DNA from: Sulfuricurvum sp. PD_MW2
GTDB taxonomy: Bacteria; Campylobacterota; Campylobacteria; Campylobacterales; Sulfurimonadaceae
Reading direction: 5' to 3'
NCBI RefSeq assembly: GCF_002633015.1
Contig: NZ_NSIU01000006.1
Location: forward strand, 27,381-91,380
Length of the DNA stretch: 64,000 nt
Part shown: piece after piece, positions 1 through 8,830 of the stretch
Numbering within the stretch: position 1 is the first letter of the stretch
Layout: every line of letters begins with the position of its first letter
Notes under the pieces: model-generated
Seen by the model: only the letters and a program-made list of their open reading frames with translations
Databases searched by the model: none
What the model was told of the DNA's origin: nothing
Made by a program: the position numbers and the translations under genes

Positions 1-445
1 GATCTTTTTTCCCGATTAGTAGAACAGAATTGGGCTTGATCTCTGCAAGTGAATACATTCGAACGGTGTCTCCGGTTTTATACCACTTTCCATTAATGAG
101 TACCGATTTATTCATAATGGCAAGAAGACGTAAAGGTTCTTCCACAATTTTTGGTACAGATGGTAGCTTGTTTCCTAACTTTGGAGGCGGAAGGAGTCCT
201 AATGGACTTTTTTGTAGCGGCGCGGGCACTTTCATTTTCATTGGATCTTTCAATGAATTAATGAACCCGTCTGCTACGCCAACGCGAGTCGGGAGAATTG
301 CTAAGATTTGTTCATCAACCCAGGCTAATTCTTTATCATTTTTTGGTCCATTTGTAACGACGGTTACTGTTGGAGAAGCAATGACAGGGGCATCCCCGTA
401 GAGAATAACGGTTGAAATCAAGGTTAACAGGAGGTGTTTTTTCAT
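1..445 (-). CDS. PilP/MshK/GspC-like periplasmic protein, partial (3' end outside window)
   Basis: The reading frame starts with ATG at 445, overlapping the stop of the upstream gene as ATGA, and runs off the window edge after 148 codons. Residues 1-23 look like a Sec signal peptide or signal anchor (Lys-Lys followed by a hydrophobic run). A Pro-rich linker follows, then a small domain ending LLAIMNKSVLINGKWYKTGD, which resembles the domain of PilP, MshK and GspC that links the inner-membrane platform to the secretin. The position after GspL/M-like genes fits the mshI-J-K-(L) order, so a secretin gene would be expected just outside the window. In this phylum such clusters serve DNA uptake or pilus assembly. 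The family role is inferred from architecture and context. Confidence 0.6.
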   Translation of the reverse strand, partial: MKKHLLLTLISTVILYGDAPVIASPTVTVVTNGPKNDKELAWVDEQILAILPTRVGVADGFINSLKDPMKMKVPAPLQKSPLGLLPPPKLGNKLPSVPKIVEEPLRLLAIMNKSVLINGKWYKTGDTVRMYSLAEIKPNSVLLIGKKD

Positions 446-1077
446 TGTCGTACAATCCCCCATACTGAGATATTTAGATCGCCTTTGAGTTTTTCATTTG
501 CAGTGATATTAAAATCGTGCAAATCAACAACTAACTGACTTTGTTCGAGTGCATTGATGAATTTTAATGTGTTTTTATACGGTGCTTCAGAACTGATAGC
601 AATATCGAGAACATGACCAAATGAACTGTTGTCTGTTTGTAATGTATTTCTGAATTTGGCCAATTTGACTTTATTATCACGGGCATAACGCGATATTGAG
701 TCTAAGTAAGCGCCCCATACTTTTTCGTCATAATACAACGATGAAATTTGTTCGAGTTGCTCTTTAATATAAGTGTTGTACTGGATATAAAGAGCATGCT
801 GATGTTCTAAGTCAACGGTTTGCTGCTCTAATTGAGTAATTTTTTCTGGTGGATTCGCAGCTAAGTATTGCTTGTCTATATTTAAATCTGTCTCAACCCG
901 AACAGCTTTTTCATGGGACACTTTGAAACTTGCTTCCGCACTTTCCCAAAGCATTAAATACGAAAATGCAAATAAAGATGCAAACATGATAATGAAAAGC
1001 ATCATTTTGTCGCGATCACTTTTATGTGATAGCGATTGATCTAGAGTGTAAAGGTAGTCTTCAATTTGTACTTTCAT
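442..1077 (-). CDS. PilO/MshJ/GspM-like inner-membrane assembly protein
   Basis: A 211-residue bitopic protein. It has a short charged cytoplasmic N-terminus, one transmembrane helix at about residues 24-44, a coiled-coil stretch at about 55-110 rich in Gln, Glu and Leu, and a C-terminal alpha/beta region. This is the layout of PilO, MshJ and GspM, which form the periplasmic part of the alignment subcomplex of type IV pilus and type II secretion machines. It starts in an ATGA overlap with the GspL-like gene upstream and ends in an ATGA overlap with the PilP-like gene, so all three are probably translationally coupled. Sequence identity to any named member cannot be judged by eye. Confidence 0.6.
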   Translation of the reverse strand: MKVQIEDYLYTLDQSLSHKSDRDKMMLFIIMFASLFAFSYLMLWESAEASFKVSHEKAVRVETDLNIDKQYLAANPPEKITQLEQQTVDLEHQHALYIQYNTYIKEQLEQISSLYYDEKVWGAYLDSISRYARDNKVKLAKFRNTLQTDNSSFGHVLDIAISSEAPYKNTLKFINALEQSQLVVDLHDFNITANEKLKGDLNISVWGIVRQ

Positions 1078-2612
1078 TTGATTACCGCCTTAAGTTCACT
1101 AAGGTAAGATTTTTGCTCTTCATCATAGGAAATGAGTTCGAGATTAAAGGTATATTGATTGCGTTTGGCATCTGTCAAGTGTTTGAGTAATGCCGTAATA
1201 TCTTGTGTGCTTGAGGATGTTAGACCAAAAGTAAATACTTTAGTATTATTCAGATCTTCGGTATAACCAATGGTTTTGAGTTGTACACGATACTGATTGA
1301 AACTCCGTGTGAAATCAGCCAAAATCTTGGCTTTCATCGGATAATCTACTTTTTTCTCATGAACTTTCACCAGAGTGTCTTGTTTTTGTTTATATGCCGA
1401 TTTTTGTTCGTCCAAACGTGTCTGTGCTGCATTTTTATTGGCGAGTTTTAGATTAACTGTTTGTTCGCGGGTTGTTTTTTCAATGTGCGTTTGCTCATAC
1501 TCTTTGGTTAAAACGGCATGATGGAATTCTTCAACATAAGAAAGTCCCCAATATACACCCGGATAGAGCAAAGCTGCAGCCAATGATGCTGCTGTGACAA
1601 GAATCAGCTTCCCGCTGTCACGTTTTGCGAATGGAGGCGGGCGATGGAAAATAGTAAAATTGCATTCGTAGCGTTCATTCGCTTCGAGTCTTCCGTAAAG
1701 GTGCATCAGCTGATGTATCTGATCTACTCTTTGCCCATTGGTATTAAAACCAAAATCAAAATCAAAGGAAGCCGTTTTGATTCCCAGATAGGTTTGTGCA
1801 TATTCATCGAGCCCAAGAACTTTTCCGGCTCCTGTTCCTATGAAGATTTCATCAAATTTTTTGATATCGTACGCTCTTTTTGCATACGTCATAACATCGC
1901 TGATATGAAGGAAAATTTCACCAAATAGTTTAATGAGATTTTTTTGATATTCAGGATTCGAAGTGTTCAATCCTTCATCCGCGATCATTGTTTCAAACGA
2001 ATTAAGATCGATTTGTTCGCCTAAAAGTTCACAAAAGCGTTCATGCATTTGTTTGAGAGAAAATTTAAGCGATTTGGCGTAGATAAACTCTTGTTCGTTA
2101 TAGATACAGAAAAAAGCGTCATTTTCTTGAAAATAGATGTAACAATGAACATCGGTTGATTCGACAAGACCTTTGACATAGAGGGATTTAAGTAGTAAAG
2201 GAACAGGGACGATTTGATCAATATATTTGAGTTTTTCGACCGAAGGGGAAAAATCTTGTTCCAAGTTGAGCGGATCAACTACGAAAACATGAAAAAATCG
2301 ATCCCCTTCGCTACTTCTGTTAATGGCTTCAATATATTTGATATGGTACTCGATAGCCATATCCAATGCGAGTTCTTCATACACTTTGTTTTCAAGTGCA
2401 TCGTAAACATCGTCTTCGGGGATATTTTTACTAATACCGATGAGTGTCGATATGAACCCTTTGGTATTTAAAAAAGATACGGCATATTGTTCTTTTGAAA
2501 ATGCAGGAGAAGATGTCTTGGAAATAGTATTGAACGTTCCAACATAATAATCACCTTTATAAGGGTTTGCTGATACGATCGTTGAATAAGTTTGCTGTTT
2601 GGCTTTATTCAT
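1074..2612 (-). CDS. MshI/GspL-like (PilM-PilN type) assembly platform protein
   Basis: A 512-residue protein with a long cytoplasmic part (1-333), one transmembrane helix at about 335-357 and a periplasmic part with a coiled coil (about 360-430) followed by a small alpha/beta domain. The cytoplasmic part contains a FIGTGAGK-like glycine segment near 257-264, as in actin-like PilM/GspL domains. This single-chain PilM plus PilN arrangement is typical of MshI and GspL. It is first in the visible mshI-J-K-like set and starts 8 bases after the stop of the Csd4-like gene. In Campylobacterota such proteins are linked to natural transformation or type II-like systems; which one applies here is not decidable from this fragment. 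Confidence 0.6.
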   Translation of the reverse strand: MNKAKQQTYSTIVSANPYKGDYYVGTFNTISKTSSPAFSKEQYAVSFLNTKGFISTLIGISKNIPEDDVYDALENKVYEELALDMAIEYHIKYIEAINRSSEGDRFFHVFVVDPLNLEQDFSPSVEKLKYIDQIVPVPLLLKSLYVKGLVESTDVHCYIYFQENDAFFCIYNEQEFIYAKSLKFSLKQMHERFCELLGEQIDLNSFETMIADEGLNTSNPEYQKNLIKLFGEIFLHISDVMTYAKRAYDIKKFDEIFIGTGAGKVLGLDEYAQTYLGIKTASFDFDFGFNTNGQRVDQIHQLMHLYGRLEANERYECNFTIFHRPPPFAKRDSGKLILVTAASLAAALLYPGVYWGLSYVEEFHHAVLTKEYEQTHIEKTTREQTVNLKLANKNAAQTRLDEQKSAYKQKQDTLVKVHEKKVDYPMKAKILADFTRSFNQYRVQLKTIGYTEDLNNTKVFTFGLTSSSTQDITALLKHLTDAKRNQYTFNLELISYDEEQKSYLSELKAVIK

Positions 2613-2620
2613 CCTCTATC

Positions 2621-3913
2621 CTATTTAAAATGTACCAAAATCATTCCGCAAAAGCGATTTTGTTGGTAAAACTCGATCCTATAACTCTTATTAGAGGTAT
2701 CAACCGCGTATTTTGAGTCTAGATCTTTCAATTCTATTTGGACGTTACTTTCATCTTTTAGTCCATTTTGGGTAAAACCGATAATGTTTACTCTTGTCTC
2801 TTTCTCTGCATTGAGTACTTTAAAATCGGCACTTACCCAAAAATCTGTAGCCAATTGGATTTTTTCCAATTTTCCATCTACCGATACAGTAACCGTTTCC
2901 GAACAAAATTCTTTTACATGATAACTCGGGATAAAAGTACTTATCTTTTTGTTACCGATATAAATATCATATTGCCCGTTATTCTTTTGAATATTCCCCA
3001 AGGGATGGGCAAATTTGAACTCGTTCTTATCCGATTGTAGCGGAATGAAACTTAAACTGTTTTTTAAATTTTGTAGATTTAAATAAAAATCGTTGTTAAT
3101 AGTTAAGGTTCCATAATCGTTGAGTAATTTTTGGATGGTTTCTATATTTAATTCAAATGGACGTTCATATTTAATGCCCATTAAGTTCATGTAGCATTCA
3201 ATGGCACGCAATTGATAGAAAACTTTTTCATGCAAGGTTGGAAGATGTTTGCTTGTTTCTATGGCAAATGCCGGTTTGTTATGTGAAATCGCAAAAAAGG
3301 TTAATGAGTGCTGCATAGCCTCATCGTCTGAACGTGTATTCGTATTACGTACATCAAAGAAATGGTGGTCTTCGATTAATGCGTGATTGAGCTCATAGTT
3401 GACTTTCGAAGCAATTTCTTTTAAATTTCCGTAAGGATGCTCAGAATCAAGTGAGCCTTGATCGATAACACAGGTTTGTCCCCAAGCATTTGGATTAAAG
3501 ATGGTATTAAGGTGTTCCTTTCGATAAAAACCATGACCGTCATGAAGGTTTAAGATTAATCCTACTTGTTTTTGCGTAATAATTTTCTGTATCTCACGCA
3601 CACTCTCAAGATCGGGATCATTTGGATCAATATTGGCAAATTTGCGATTCATATCACCGTTTATACCGCGATTATTTTGTTGAATGCTGGGCCGATTCAA
3701 ATCAGGTATAATCCAAAGATTCCCTTCATTAATAGTGTAATAACGGGCTAAAATAGCCGCAGAAAAGTACCCTCCCGGTTCATTTCCATGTATTCCACCA
3801 ATGACAAGCAATGTTGGTGATTTGAGTGGATCGGTCTCTTTTTTAATAAAATTAAAAGGGAGAGCATAAAGAGAAGTCATGAATAATAACGAAAGAAGTA
3901 CGGAAAAATACAT
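2621..3913 (-). CDS. M14-family zinc carboxypeptidase, Csd4/Pgp1-like (cell-shape D,L-carboxypeptidase)
   Basis: A 430-residue secreted protein, close in length to Helicobacter pylori Csd4 and Campylobacter Pgp1, which trim peptidoglycan tripeptides to dipeptides and are required for helical shape. A signal peptide covers about residues 1-17. The M14 zinc site is visible: GGIHGNEPGG gives His42 and Glu45, and LNLHDGHG gives His124. The candidate catalytic Glu is Glu219 in FAIETSK. A C-terminal region (about 250-430) of beta-rich sequence corresponds to the extra domains of Csd4. It lies 3 bases after the stop of a Csd6-like gene, and together they form a peptidoglycan-editing pair. The first ligand is His here, whereas Csd4 is known for Gln at that position. 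Confidence 0.8.
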   Translation of the reverse strand: MYFSVLLSLLFMTSLYALPFNFIKKETDPLKSPTLLVIGGIHGNEPGGYFSAAILARYYTINEGNLWIIPDLNRPSIQQNNRGINGDMNRKFANIDPNDPDLESVREIQKIITQKQVGLILNLHDGHGFYRKEHLNTIFNPNAWGQTCVIDQGSLDSEHPYGNLKEIASKVNYELNHALIEDHHFFDVRNTNTRSDDEAMQHSLTFFAISHNKPAFAIETSKHLPTLHEKVFYQLRAIECYMNLMGIKYERPFELNIETIQKLLNDYGTLTINNDFYLNLQNLKNSLSFIPLQSDKNEFKFAHPLGNIQKNNGQYDIYIGNKKISTFIPSYHVKEFCSETVTVSVDGKLEKIQLATDFWVSADFKVLNAEKETRVNIIGFTQNGLKDESNVQIELKDLDSKYAVDTSNKSYRIEFYQQNRFCGMILVHFK

Positions 3914-3916
3914 GAA

Positions 3917-4867
3917 TTATTCTTCCGTTAGGATCGAGATCGATTGATTCGGATTGAGCCGAACTAAAAGCGATTTTTCTCCTTCAAACTTATGGCTATC
4001 ACTAATATAGAGTTGATTGAATGTTACCCAAAAAAGGTTTCGTTTTTCACCCGGATAAGGGATGATATTGAGGTGATCCAAAAGAATGGATTTATCCTCG
4101 TTTTTGCTAAAAATCCGTTCTTTATAGGCTTTGAACTGCGCCAAATTCATCCCGTCAGCTCGTTTGAACGAAGGGTCATAGGAAGCTAGATAGGTATCAA
4201 GATCATTATAGGTCCACGCATATTTCCATTGATGTAAACCGGCGATAATTGCGGAATATGAGGATGGACTTACCCCTTGTTTCAATGAAGAATCAATGAT
4301 TAAAAGGGTGTTGGCTGGATTAATGGTTTGATCAAGCTGTATCAAATCGTTGTTGTTGATGGCGATACACCCTTTTGTGAAAGGGTCGCGTGTTCCGCTC
4401 AAAGGGACACCATGAACCCATATTCCAGTACCGTTTTTTCCGCGGATACGGTCATAAAGATTCGGATACGACGTTACGAATGCCATCGGTCCGTAAAACG
4501 GGTCAACTTGCCGTTTTCTTTCAACGAGAGTATAAATGCCGATAGGGGTTTTAAGATCACCTGCAGCAAGTTTATCTCCTGCATTTTTTCCGGTAAAAGC
4601 GTTGAACCGTTTTTTGAGTGAAAAATGTTTTTGGGCATCAGGCATATAGAGCTCCAAAATTCCCTTGTCTTTGCTGCATGCCAATAATGAGCATGTGCGT
4701 TCAAAATAACCGAAGCGAAGGTCTTTATTAAAAAGTGTCCCCGCCCAATACGATGGGATATTCATTTGAGAATCAAATAGTTTTTTTCCGCCGCTTTTGT
4801 AAAACATAAGACTCTCAGCAGAGAAAAGAGATGTTGCCAATAAAGAAATTAAGAGAGGTTTTACCAT
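3917..4867 (-). CDS. YkuD-domain L,D-carboxypeptidase, Csd6/Pgp2-like
   Basis: A 316-residue exported protein. Residues 1-17 form a signal peptide. The YkuD (L,D-transpeptidase fold) domain spans about 60-195, with catalytic His152 in WVHGVPLSG and Cys167 in KGCIAI. The C-terminal region (about 205-316) has the length and character of an NTF2-like domain. The YkuD plus NTF2-like layout matches H. pylori Csd6 and C. jejuni Pgp2, which remove terminal D-Ala from tetrapeptides and set cell curvature. The start overlaps the end of era by 7 bases. With the downstream Csd4-like enzyme it would give sequential tetra-to-tri-to-dipeptide trimming in the periplasm. Confidence 0.83.
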   Translation of the reverse strand: MVKPLLISLLATSLFSAESLMFYKSGGKKLFDSQMNIPSYWAGTLFNKDLRFGYFERTCSLLACSKDKGILELYMPDAQKHFSLKKRFNAFTGKNAGDKLAAGDLKTPIGIYTLVERKRQVDPFYGPMAFVTSYPNLYDRIRGKNGTGIWVHGVPLSGTRDPFTKGCIAINNNDLIQLDQTINPANTLLIIDSSLKQGVSPSSYSAIIAGLHQWKYAWTYNDLDTYLASYDPSFKRADGMNLAQFKAYKERIFSKNEDKSILLDHLNIIPYPGEKRNLFWVTFNQLYISDSHKFEGEKSLLVRLNPNQSISILTEE

Positions 4868-5739
4868 TCGTACCCTAAGTCTGTTAGAAATTTTTTATCA
4901 CTTGTCCACCCTTTTTTAACAGAAACAAAGAGTTCAAGGTAGACGGGTTTTGAAGCTAAGCGTTCGATTTTTTCGCGAGCATTTTGTCCGATTCGTTTGA
5001 TAGCAGCTCCCCCTTTTCCGATAATGATCCCTTTTTGAGAATCTTTTTCGACGATGATGGTCGCGCGAATATGCTCAATAGGCTCATCTTCATCAATTTT
5101 ATCAATAATTACGTCCGATTCATAAGGGATTTCATCGCTGATATTATCAAAGATTGCTTCGCGGATGAACTCTTTGTATATCGTTCGGATCATCTCGGTC
5201 GTGATATCTTCCGGATCATAAAGATAAGGTGATTCCTCTAGGTGTTTTACGATGGTATCCAGTAGATCTTTTTTCCCGACATTTTTGTTTACCGACATAG
5301 GTATGAGAGCTAAAAAATGGTCGCTGAAACGGTTGTATTCTCCAATTTTTTTTAGGAGATCAGCTTGTGAAATTTGATCAATTTTACTTAAAACAATGAT
5401 ATGTTTGCGTTTATCGGAATTGAGTTCCAAAAATTTTTCATAGTGGATCGTTTTGTCGGATGCCGGCGCGAGATAAACGACGAGATCACAATCACCGATA
5501 GCTTTGAGTGCTTCTTCTAACATATATTGGTTAAGCAGTTTTTCTGCTTGGTGAAGTCCCGGAGTATCGACAAAAATGATTTGATCGTCATTATGCATGA
5601 CGATCGCATTGGAGCGCTTACGTGTAGCGTTCGCTTTTTGGCTTACAAGGGCGATTTTTTCACCCAAAATCCAGTTCATTAAGGTACTTTTACCTGCATT
5701 TGGACGTCCGACAAGAGCGACGAAGCCAGCTTTATTCAT
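4861..5739 (-). CDS. era: GTPase Era, 30S ribosome assembly
   Basis: A 292-residue Ras-like GTPase with a C-terminal KH RNA-binding domain; it binds the 3' end of 16S rRNA during 30S maturation. Visible motifs are G1 GRPNAGKS (11-18), G3 DTPG, G4 SKID and the KH loop IIIGKGGAAIKRIG. The ATG at 5739 is preferred over an in-frame ATG at 5778: it gives the family N-terminus MNKAGFVALVG, is preceded by AAGGGAT at good spacing, and lies just past the hslU stop, whereas the longer form would overlap hslU by 29 bases. Confidence 0.95.
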   Translation of the reverse strand: MNKAGFVALVGRPNAGKSTLMNWILGEKIALVSQKANATRKRSNAIVMHNDDQIIFVDTPGLHQAEKLLNQYMLEEALKAIGDCDLVVYLAPASDKTIHYEKFLELNSDKRKHIIVLSKIDQISQADLLKKIGEYNRFSDHFLALIPMSVNKNVGKKDLLDTIVKHLEESPYLYDPEDITTEMIRTIYKEFIREAIFDNISDEIPYESDVIIDKIDEDEPIEHIRATIIVEKDSQKGIIIGKGGAAIKRIGQNAREKIERLASKPVYLELFVSVKKGWTSDKKFLTDLGYEW

Positions 5740-5749
5740 TTTTATCCCT

Positions 5750-7078
5750 TTAAAGAATATATCGTGCGAGGTCTTCATCCTCTACGAGCGGTTCTAAGAT
5801 TGTATTGACCATGGTTTCTGTAATGTTGATAGTGCAGTTATGATACGAATGCGCATTAAAACTGATATCTTCCAATACTTTTTCTACTACCGTATGCAGT
5901 CTGCGTGCACCGATATTTTCTGTTTTTTCATTCGCTCTTTGTGCAAATCGAGCCATAGCCAAAATAGCAGCATTATCAAAGGTCAAAGAGACATCCTCAG
6001 TTGCAAGAAGTGCTTTGTATTGTTCCAATAATGAGTTTTTCGGTTTTGTAAGAATGAGACATAGGGCCTCTTCATTAAGCGGTTCAAGTTCAACCCGTAG
6101 AGGAAATCGACCTTGCAGTTCAGGAATGAGGTCGCTTGGTTTGCTTACATGAAATGCACCTGCCGCAATGAAAAGGATATGGTCTGTTTTGATAGAGCCG
6201 AATTTAGTCGATACGATACTTCCCTCTACAATCGGGAGCAAATCACGTTGTACACCCTCTTTGCTCGGGTCATTTCGTCCGTCACTACGAGAACTTACAG
6301 CAATTTTATCAATTTCATCGAGGAAAATAATCCCTCCGTCTTCGGCTCGTCTAAGGGCTTCTTGCTTGATTTGATCATAATTGAGAAGTTTCTCGGCGGC
6401 TTCTTGGCGTAAAATTGTTTTTGCTTCAGCGATGCGAAGCTCTTTTTTGCTTTCTTCTTTTCCAATAACAGAAAACATTTTGGAGAAAGATTCTTGGACA
6501 CGGGCGATTTCAGGAGGCATATTTGTATCGTTAAACTCGATACCTCGTGAAGAAATTTCTATTTCAACCAGGTGCTCATCCATTGTACCGTTAAGAATTT
6601 TCTCTTTTAGTTCACTTTTCGCAGACTCATACTCAATTTTTTCATTATCGGTTGCGAAACGGGACGGTTCGCGAAGGAATTTTTGACTTAATGTTTCTGT
6701 CATGTAATGTTCAATTGCTTCTTTGTTGTGTTCATGATGTTCCGCTTTCACCATCGATAATGATGTCATGACCAAATCACGAACCATCGATTCGACATCG
6801 CGTCCGACAAAACCAACTTCAGTGTATTTACTGGCTTCAACTTTGATAAAAGGGAGCTGCATCATTTTGGCAAGTCTGCGGGCAATTTCTGTTTTACCGA
6901 CTCCGGTTGAACCTATCATTAGAATGTTTTTCGGCATGATCTCATCTTGTAACGCTGGATCAAGCTGTAATCTGCGGTATCGGGTTCGAAGGGCTAGAGC
7001 GATTGTTTTTTTTGCGGCATTTTGACCGATAATGTGTTGATCCAAGTAGTTGACGATGTCATGAGGGGTCATATTCAT
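5750..7078 (-). CDS. hslU: HslU, ATPase subunit of the HslUV protease
   Basis: A 442-residue AAA+ unfoldase that feeds substrates to HslV. Walker A GSTGVGKT lies at residues 56-63 and Walker B is IIFLDEID. The intermediate (I) domain sits between them at about 110-230, and the C-terminus LARYIL is the tail that inserts into HslV. It begins 4 bases after the hslV stop (in-frame ATGs at 7078 and 7072; the upstream one is used here). It lies in the rplI-hslV-hslU-era order common in Campylobacterota. Confidence 0.96.
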   Translation of the reverse strand: MNMTPHDIVNYLDQHIIGQNAAKKTIALALRTRYRRLQLDPALQDEIMPKNILMIGSTGVGKTEIARRLAKMMQLPFIKVEASKYTEVGFVGRDVESMVRDLVMTSLSMVKAEHHEHNKEAIEHYMTETLSQKFLREPSRFATDNEKIEYESAKSELKEKILNGTMDEHLVEIEISSRGIEFNDTNMPPEIARVQESFSKMFSVIGKEESKKELRIAEAKTILRQEAAEKLLNYDQIKQEALRRAEDGGIIFLDEIDKIAVSSRSDGRNDPSKEGVQRDLLPIVEGSIVSTKFGSIKTDHILFIAAGAFHVSKPSDLIPELQGRFPLRVELEPLNEEALCLILTKPKNSLLEQYKALLATEDVSLTFDNAAILAMARFAQRANEKTENIGARRLHTVVEKVLEDISFNAHSYHNCTINITETMVNTILEPLVEDEDLARYIL

Positions 7079-7082
7079 CCGC

Positions 7083-7616
7083 TTATCCGAGCGTGAGCGT
7101 TTTGATATTATGGTTGGTATAGATGCATAAATCGGCTGCGATGGAGAGACTCTCTTTGATCAATAACTCTTCATCCAACGTCGAGTGTTTTCTGAGTGCT
7201 CGAGCCGCTGAAAGTGCATAACTTCCTCCGCTTCCAATCGCCGCTATTTCACCATCTTCAGGTTCTACGACATCTCCGTTTCCGGTAAGGATAAAAATAT
7301 GCTCTTGGTTCAGTACAATCATCATTGCTTCTAAACGACGAAGAACTTTATCTTTTCTCCATGCTTTGGAAAAATCGATAACCGCTTTGATAAGTTCGCC
7401 TTTGCGATGGGCTAAATGCTCTTCGAACATATCAAAAAGGTTAAATGCGTCTGCCGTAGAACCGGCAAATCCGGCCAGAACTTCACCGTTGTGAAGTGTA
7501 CGGATTTTGGTTGCGTTATTTTTCAGGACGGTTTGACCGAATGTGACTTGACCATCTCCGCCGATAACGGCTTTGTTCTTCCCTTTATAGGCTAGGATGG
7601 TCGTTGCATCAAACAT
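7083..7616 (-). CDS. hslV: HslV, peptidase subunit of the HslUV protease
   Basis: A 177-residue N-terminal-nucleophile threonine peptidase that forms the double hexamer capped by HslU. The precursor starts MFDATTIL; removal of four residues exposes the catalytic Thr5. The GGDGQVTFG segment and the [14 protein letters not shown] motif are typical of the family. It is translationally adjacent to hslU downstream and rplI upstream, separated by 4 bases each side. Confidence 0.96.
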   Translation of the reverse strand: MFDATTILAYKGKNKAVIGGDGQVTFGQTVLKNNATKIRTLHNGEVLAGFAGSTADAFNLFDMFEEHLAHRKGELIKAVIDFSKAWRKDKVLRRLEAMMIVLNQEHIFILTGNGDVVEPEDGEIAAIGSGGSYALSAARALRKHSTLDEELLIKESLSIAADLCIYTNHNIKTLTLG

Positions 7617-7620
7617 TCAG

Positions 7621-8067
7621 TTACTCCCCTTTAATTTCAAGGTGGAGTGTCGCGTGGATACCGTGGCCAAGTTTTAGATCAAGATCATGTAACCCTGTCG
7701 TTTTAATCCCATGTTTGGCATCAAGTTCTTTTTTATCGATCTCAATGTTGTGCTGAGCTTTTAATGCATCGGCAATCTCATCTTTTGTGACTGCACCAAA
7801 AAGGTGACCGGTATTGCCGAGTTTTTTCGTAATGGTCACTTTGATATCAGCGAGTTGGGCTTTGATAGCATTGAGACGCTCAATTTCTGCCGCTTCGTGG
7901 GCTGCTTTTTTCTTTTGTTCCGATTCGTATTTTTTTAATACTTCATTGGTTGCCGCAAGTGCCAACCCTTTACCGATCAAAAAGTTTTTGCCATACCCGT
8001 CAGCAACATCTTTGATCTCTCCGGCTTTTCCGACACCTTTGACATCTTTGGTCAATAATACTTTCAT
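7621..8067 (-). CDS. rplI: 50S ribosomal protein L9
   Basis: A 148-residue L9. It has the N-terminal RNA-binding domain ([20 protein letters not shown]), a long connecting helix rich in Lys and Glu (about 45-75), and the C-terminal domain with the [15 protein letters not shown] segment. Length and motifs match the family. It starts 12 bases after the FTR-rhodanese stop and is followed by hslV. Confidence 0.96.
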   Translation of the reverse strand: MKVLLTKDVKGVGKAGEIKDVADGYGKNFLIGKGLALAATNEVLKKYESEQKKKAAHEAAEIERLNAIKAQLADIKVTITKKLGNTGHLFGAVTKDEIADALKAQHNIEIDKKELDAKHGIKTTGLHDLDLKLGHGIHATLHLEIKGE

Positions 8068-8079
8068 TTTAATCCTTAG

Positions 8080-8820
8080 TTAACCGCGAACGATTTGTCC
8101 GCCATAAGCAATAATCCCGTGCGCAAGATTGGAAACTTTTGCATATCCCATATCAGAAAGAATTCGTTGGCAGTGAGCACTACGGCTTCCTACATGGCAA
8201 TAAACAATGATATGCTCATTTTTGTCCAATTTTGATTCGTTCAGTGTTTGGAAAAAGCTGCTGGTAGGAACTAATACATCAGCCCCTGCGATGCGGCCCA
8301 TTTTCCATTCCATCCACTCGCGTACGTCAACAATTTTGAATGTGACCATACCGAGTTCGCGAGCTTCTAAGAGCGCCGTTAATTCATCACTGTCAAGATC
8401 ACTTTTATGCAAAAGCATCTCGCACTCTTCTTTGGTCAATCCGCGTGAGTGTTGATGGGTAACCTCTTCGATTCCCATTTCCATACGTACCGACGCTGCA
8501 TATTCCGGTGTACAGAAAATTTGGCAATGACATACTCCCTCTTCAGGGATCTCTTTTTCGATTGCTGTCGTACATGGACACATTCGGTTATCGGTACTTT
8601 GATATTTCCCGTCTACCTCTTCAACCATGTAACATGGACAGAAACGTTTACCGTACATCATTTTATTACGAGTAAGACCGAGCTGTACTCCCTCGTTTAT
8701 CTCGTTTTGCGGGTTATAAACCCAGTTAAACTGGTTAACAACTTTATCGGTAAATTTGACTGTTTTTTCGAGTTCCGCTTGGAACTCATCGGAATTCATA
8801 TCTATTTTGATGATGCTCAT
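8080..8820 (-). CDS. Ferredoxin-thioredoxin reductase catalytic-domain protein fused to rhodanese
   Basis: A 246-residue two-domain protein. Residues 50-115 carry the CPC (61-63), CPC (81-83), CHC (97-99) pattern of the ferredoxin-thioredoxin reductase beta chain, which binds a 4Fe-4S cluster next to a redox-active disulfide. The spacings (17 and 13 residues) are slightly longer than in the plant enzyme. Residues 130-246 are a rhodanese domain with active-loop Cys208 in VYCHVGSRS. The ATG at 8820 is chosen because it follows AAGGAT at good spacing; longer in-frame starts would sit inside argG. The protein may move electrons or sulfane sulfur between the two centres, which is inference. Confidence 0.82.
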   Translation of the reverse strand: MSIIKIDMNSDEFQAELEKTVKFTDKVVNQFNWVYNPQNEINEGVQLGLTRNKMMYGKRFCPCYMVEEVDGKYQSTDNRMCPCTTAIEKEIPEEGVCHCQIFCTPEYAASVRMEMGIEEVTHQHSRGLTKEECEMLLHKSDLDSDELTALLEARELGMVTFKIVDVREWMEWKMGRIAGADVLVPTSSFFQTLNESKLDKNEHIIVYCHVGSRSAHCQRILSDMGYAKVSNLAHGIIAYGGQIVRG

Positions 8821-8830
8821 GGCACTATCC

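Noticed and set aside
30..401. A 123-codon open frame on the plus strand
   Set aside because: It is antisense to the signal-peptide-bearing PilP/MshK-like gene, which is coupled by ATGA to its operon.
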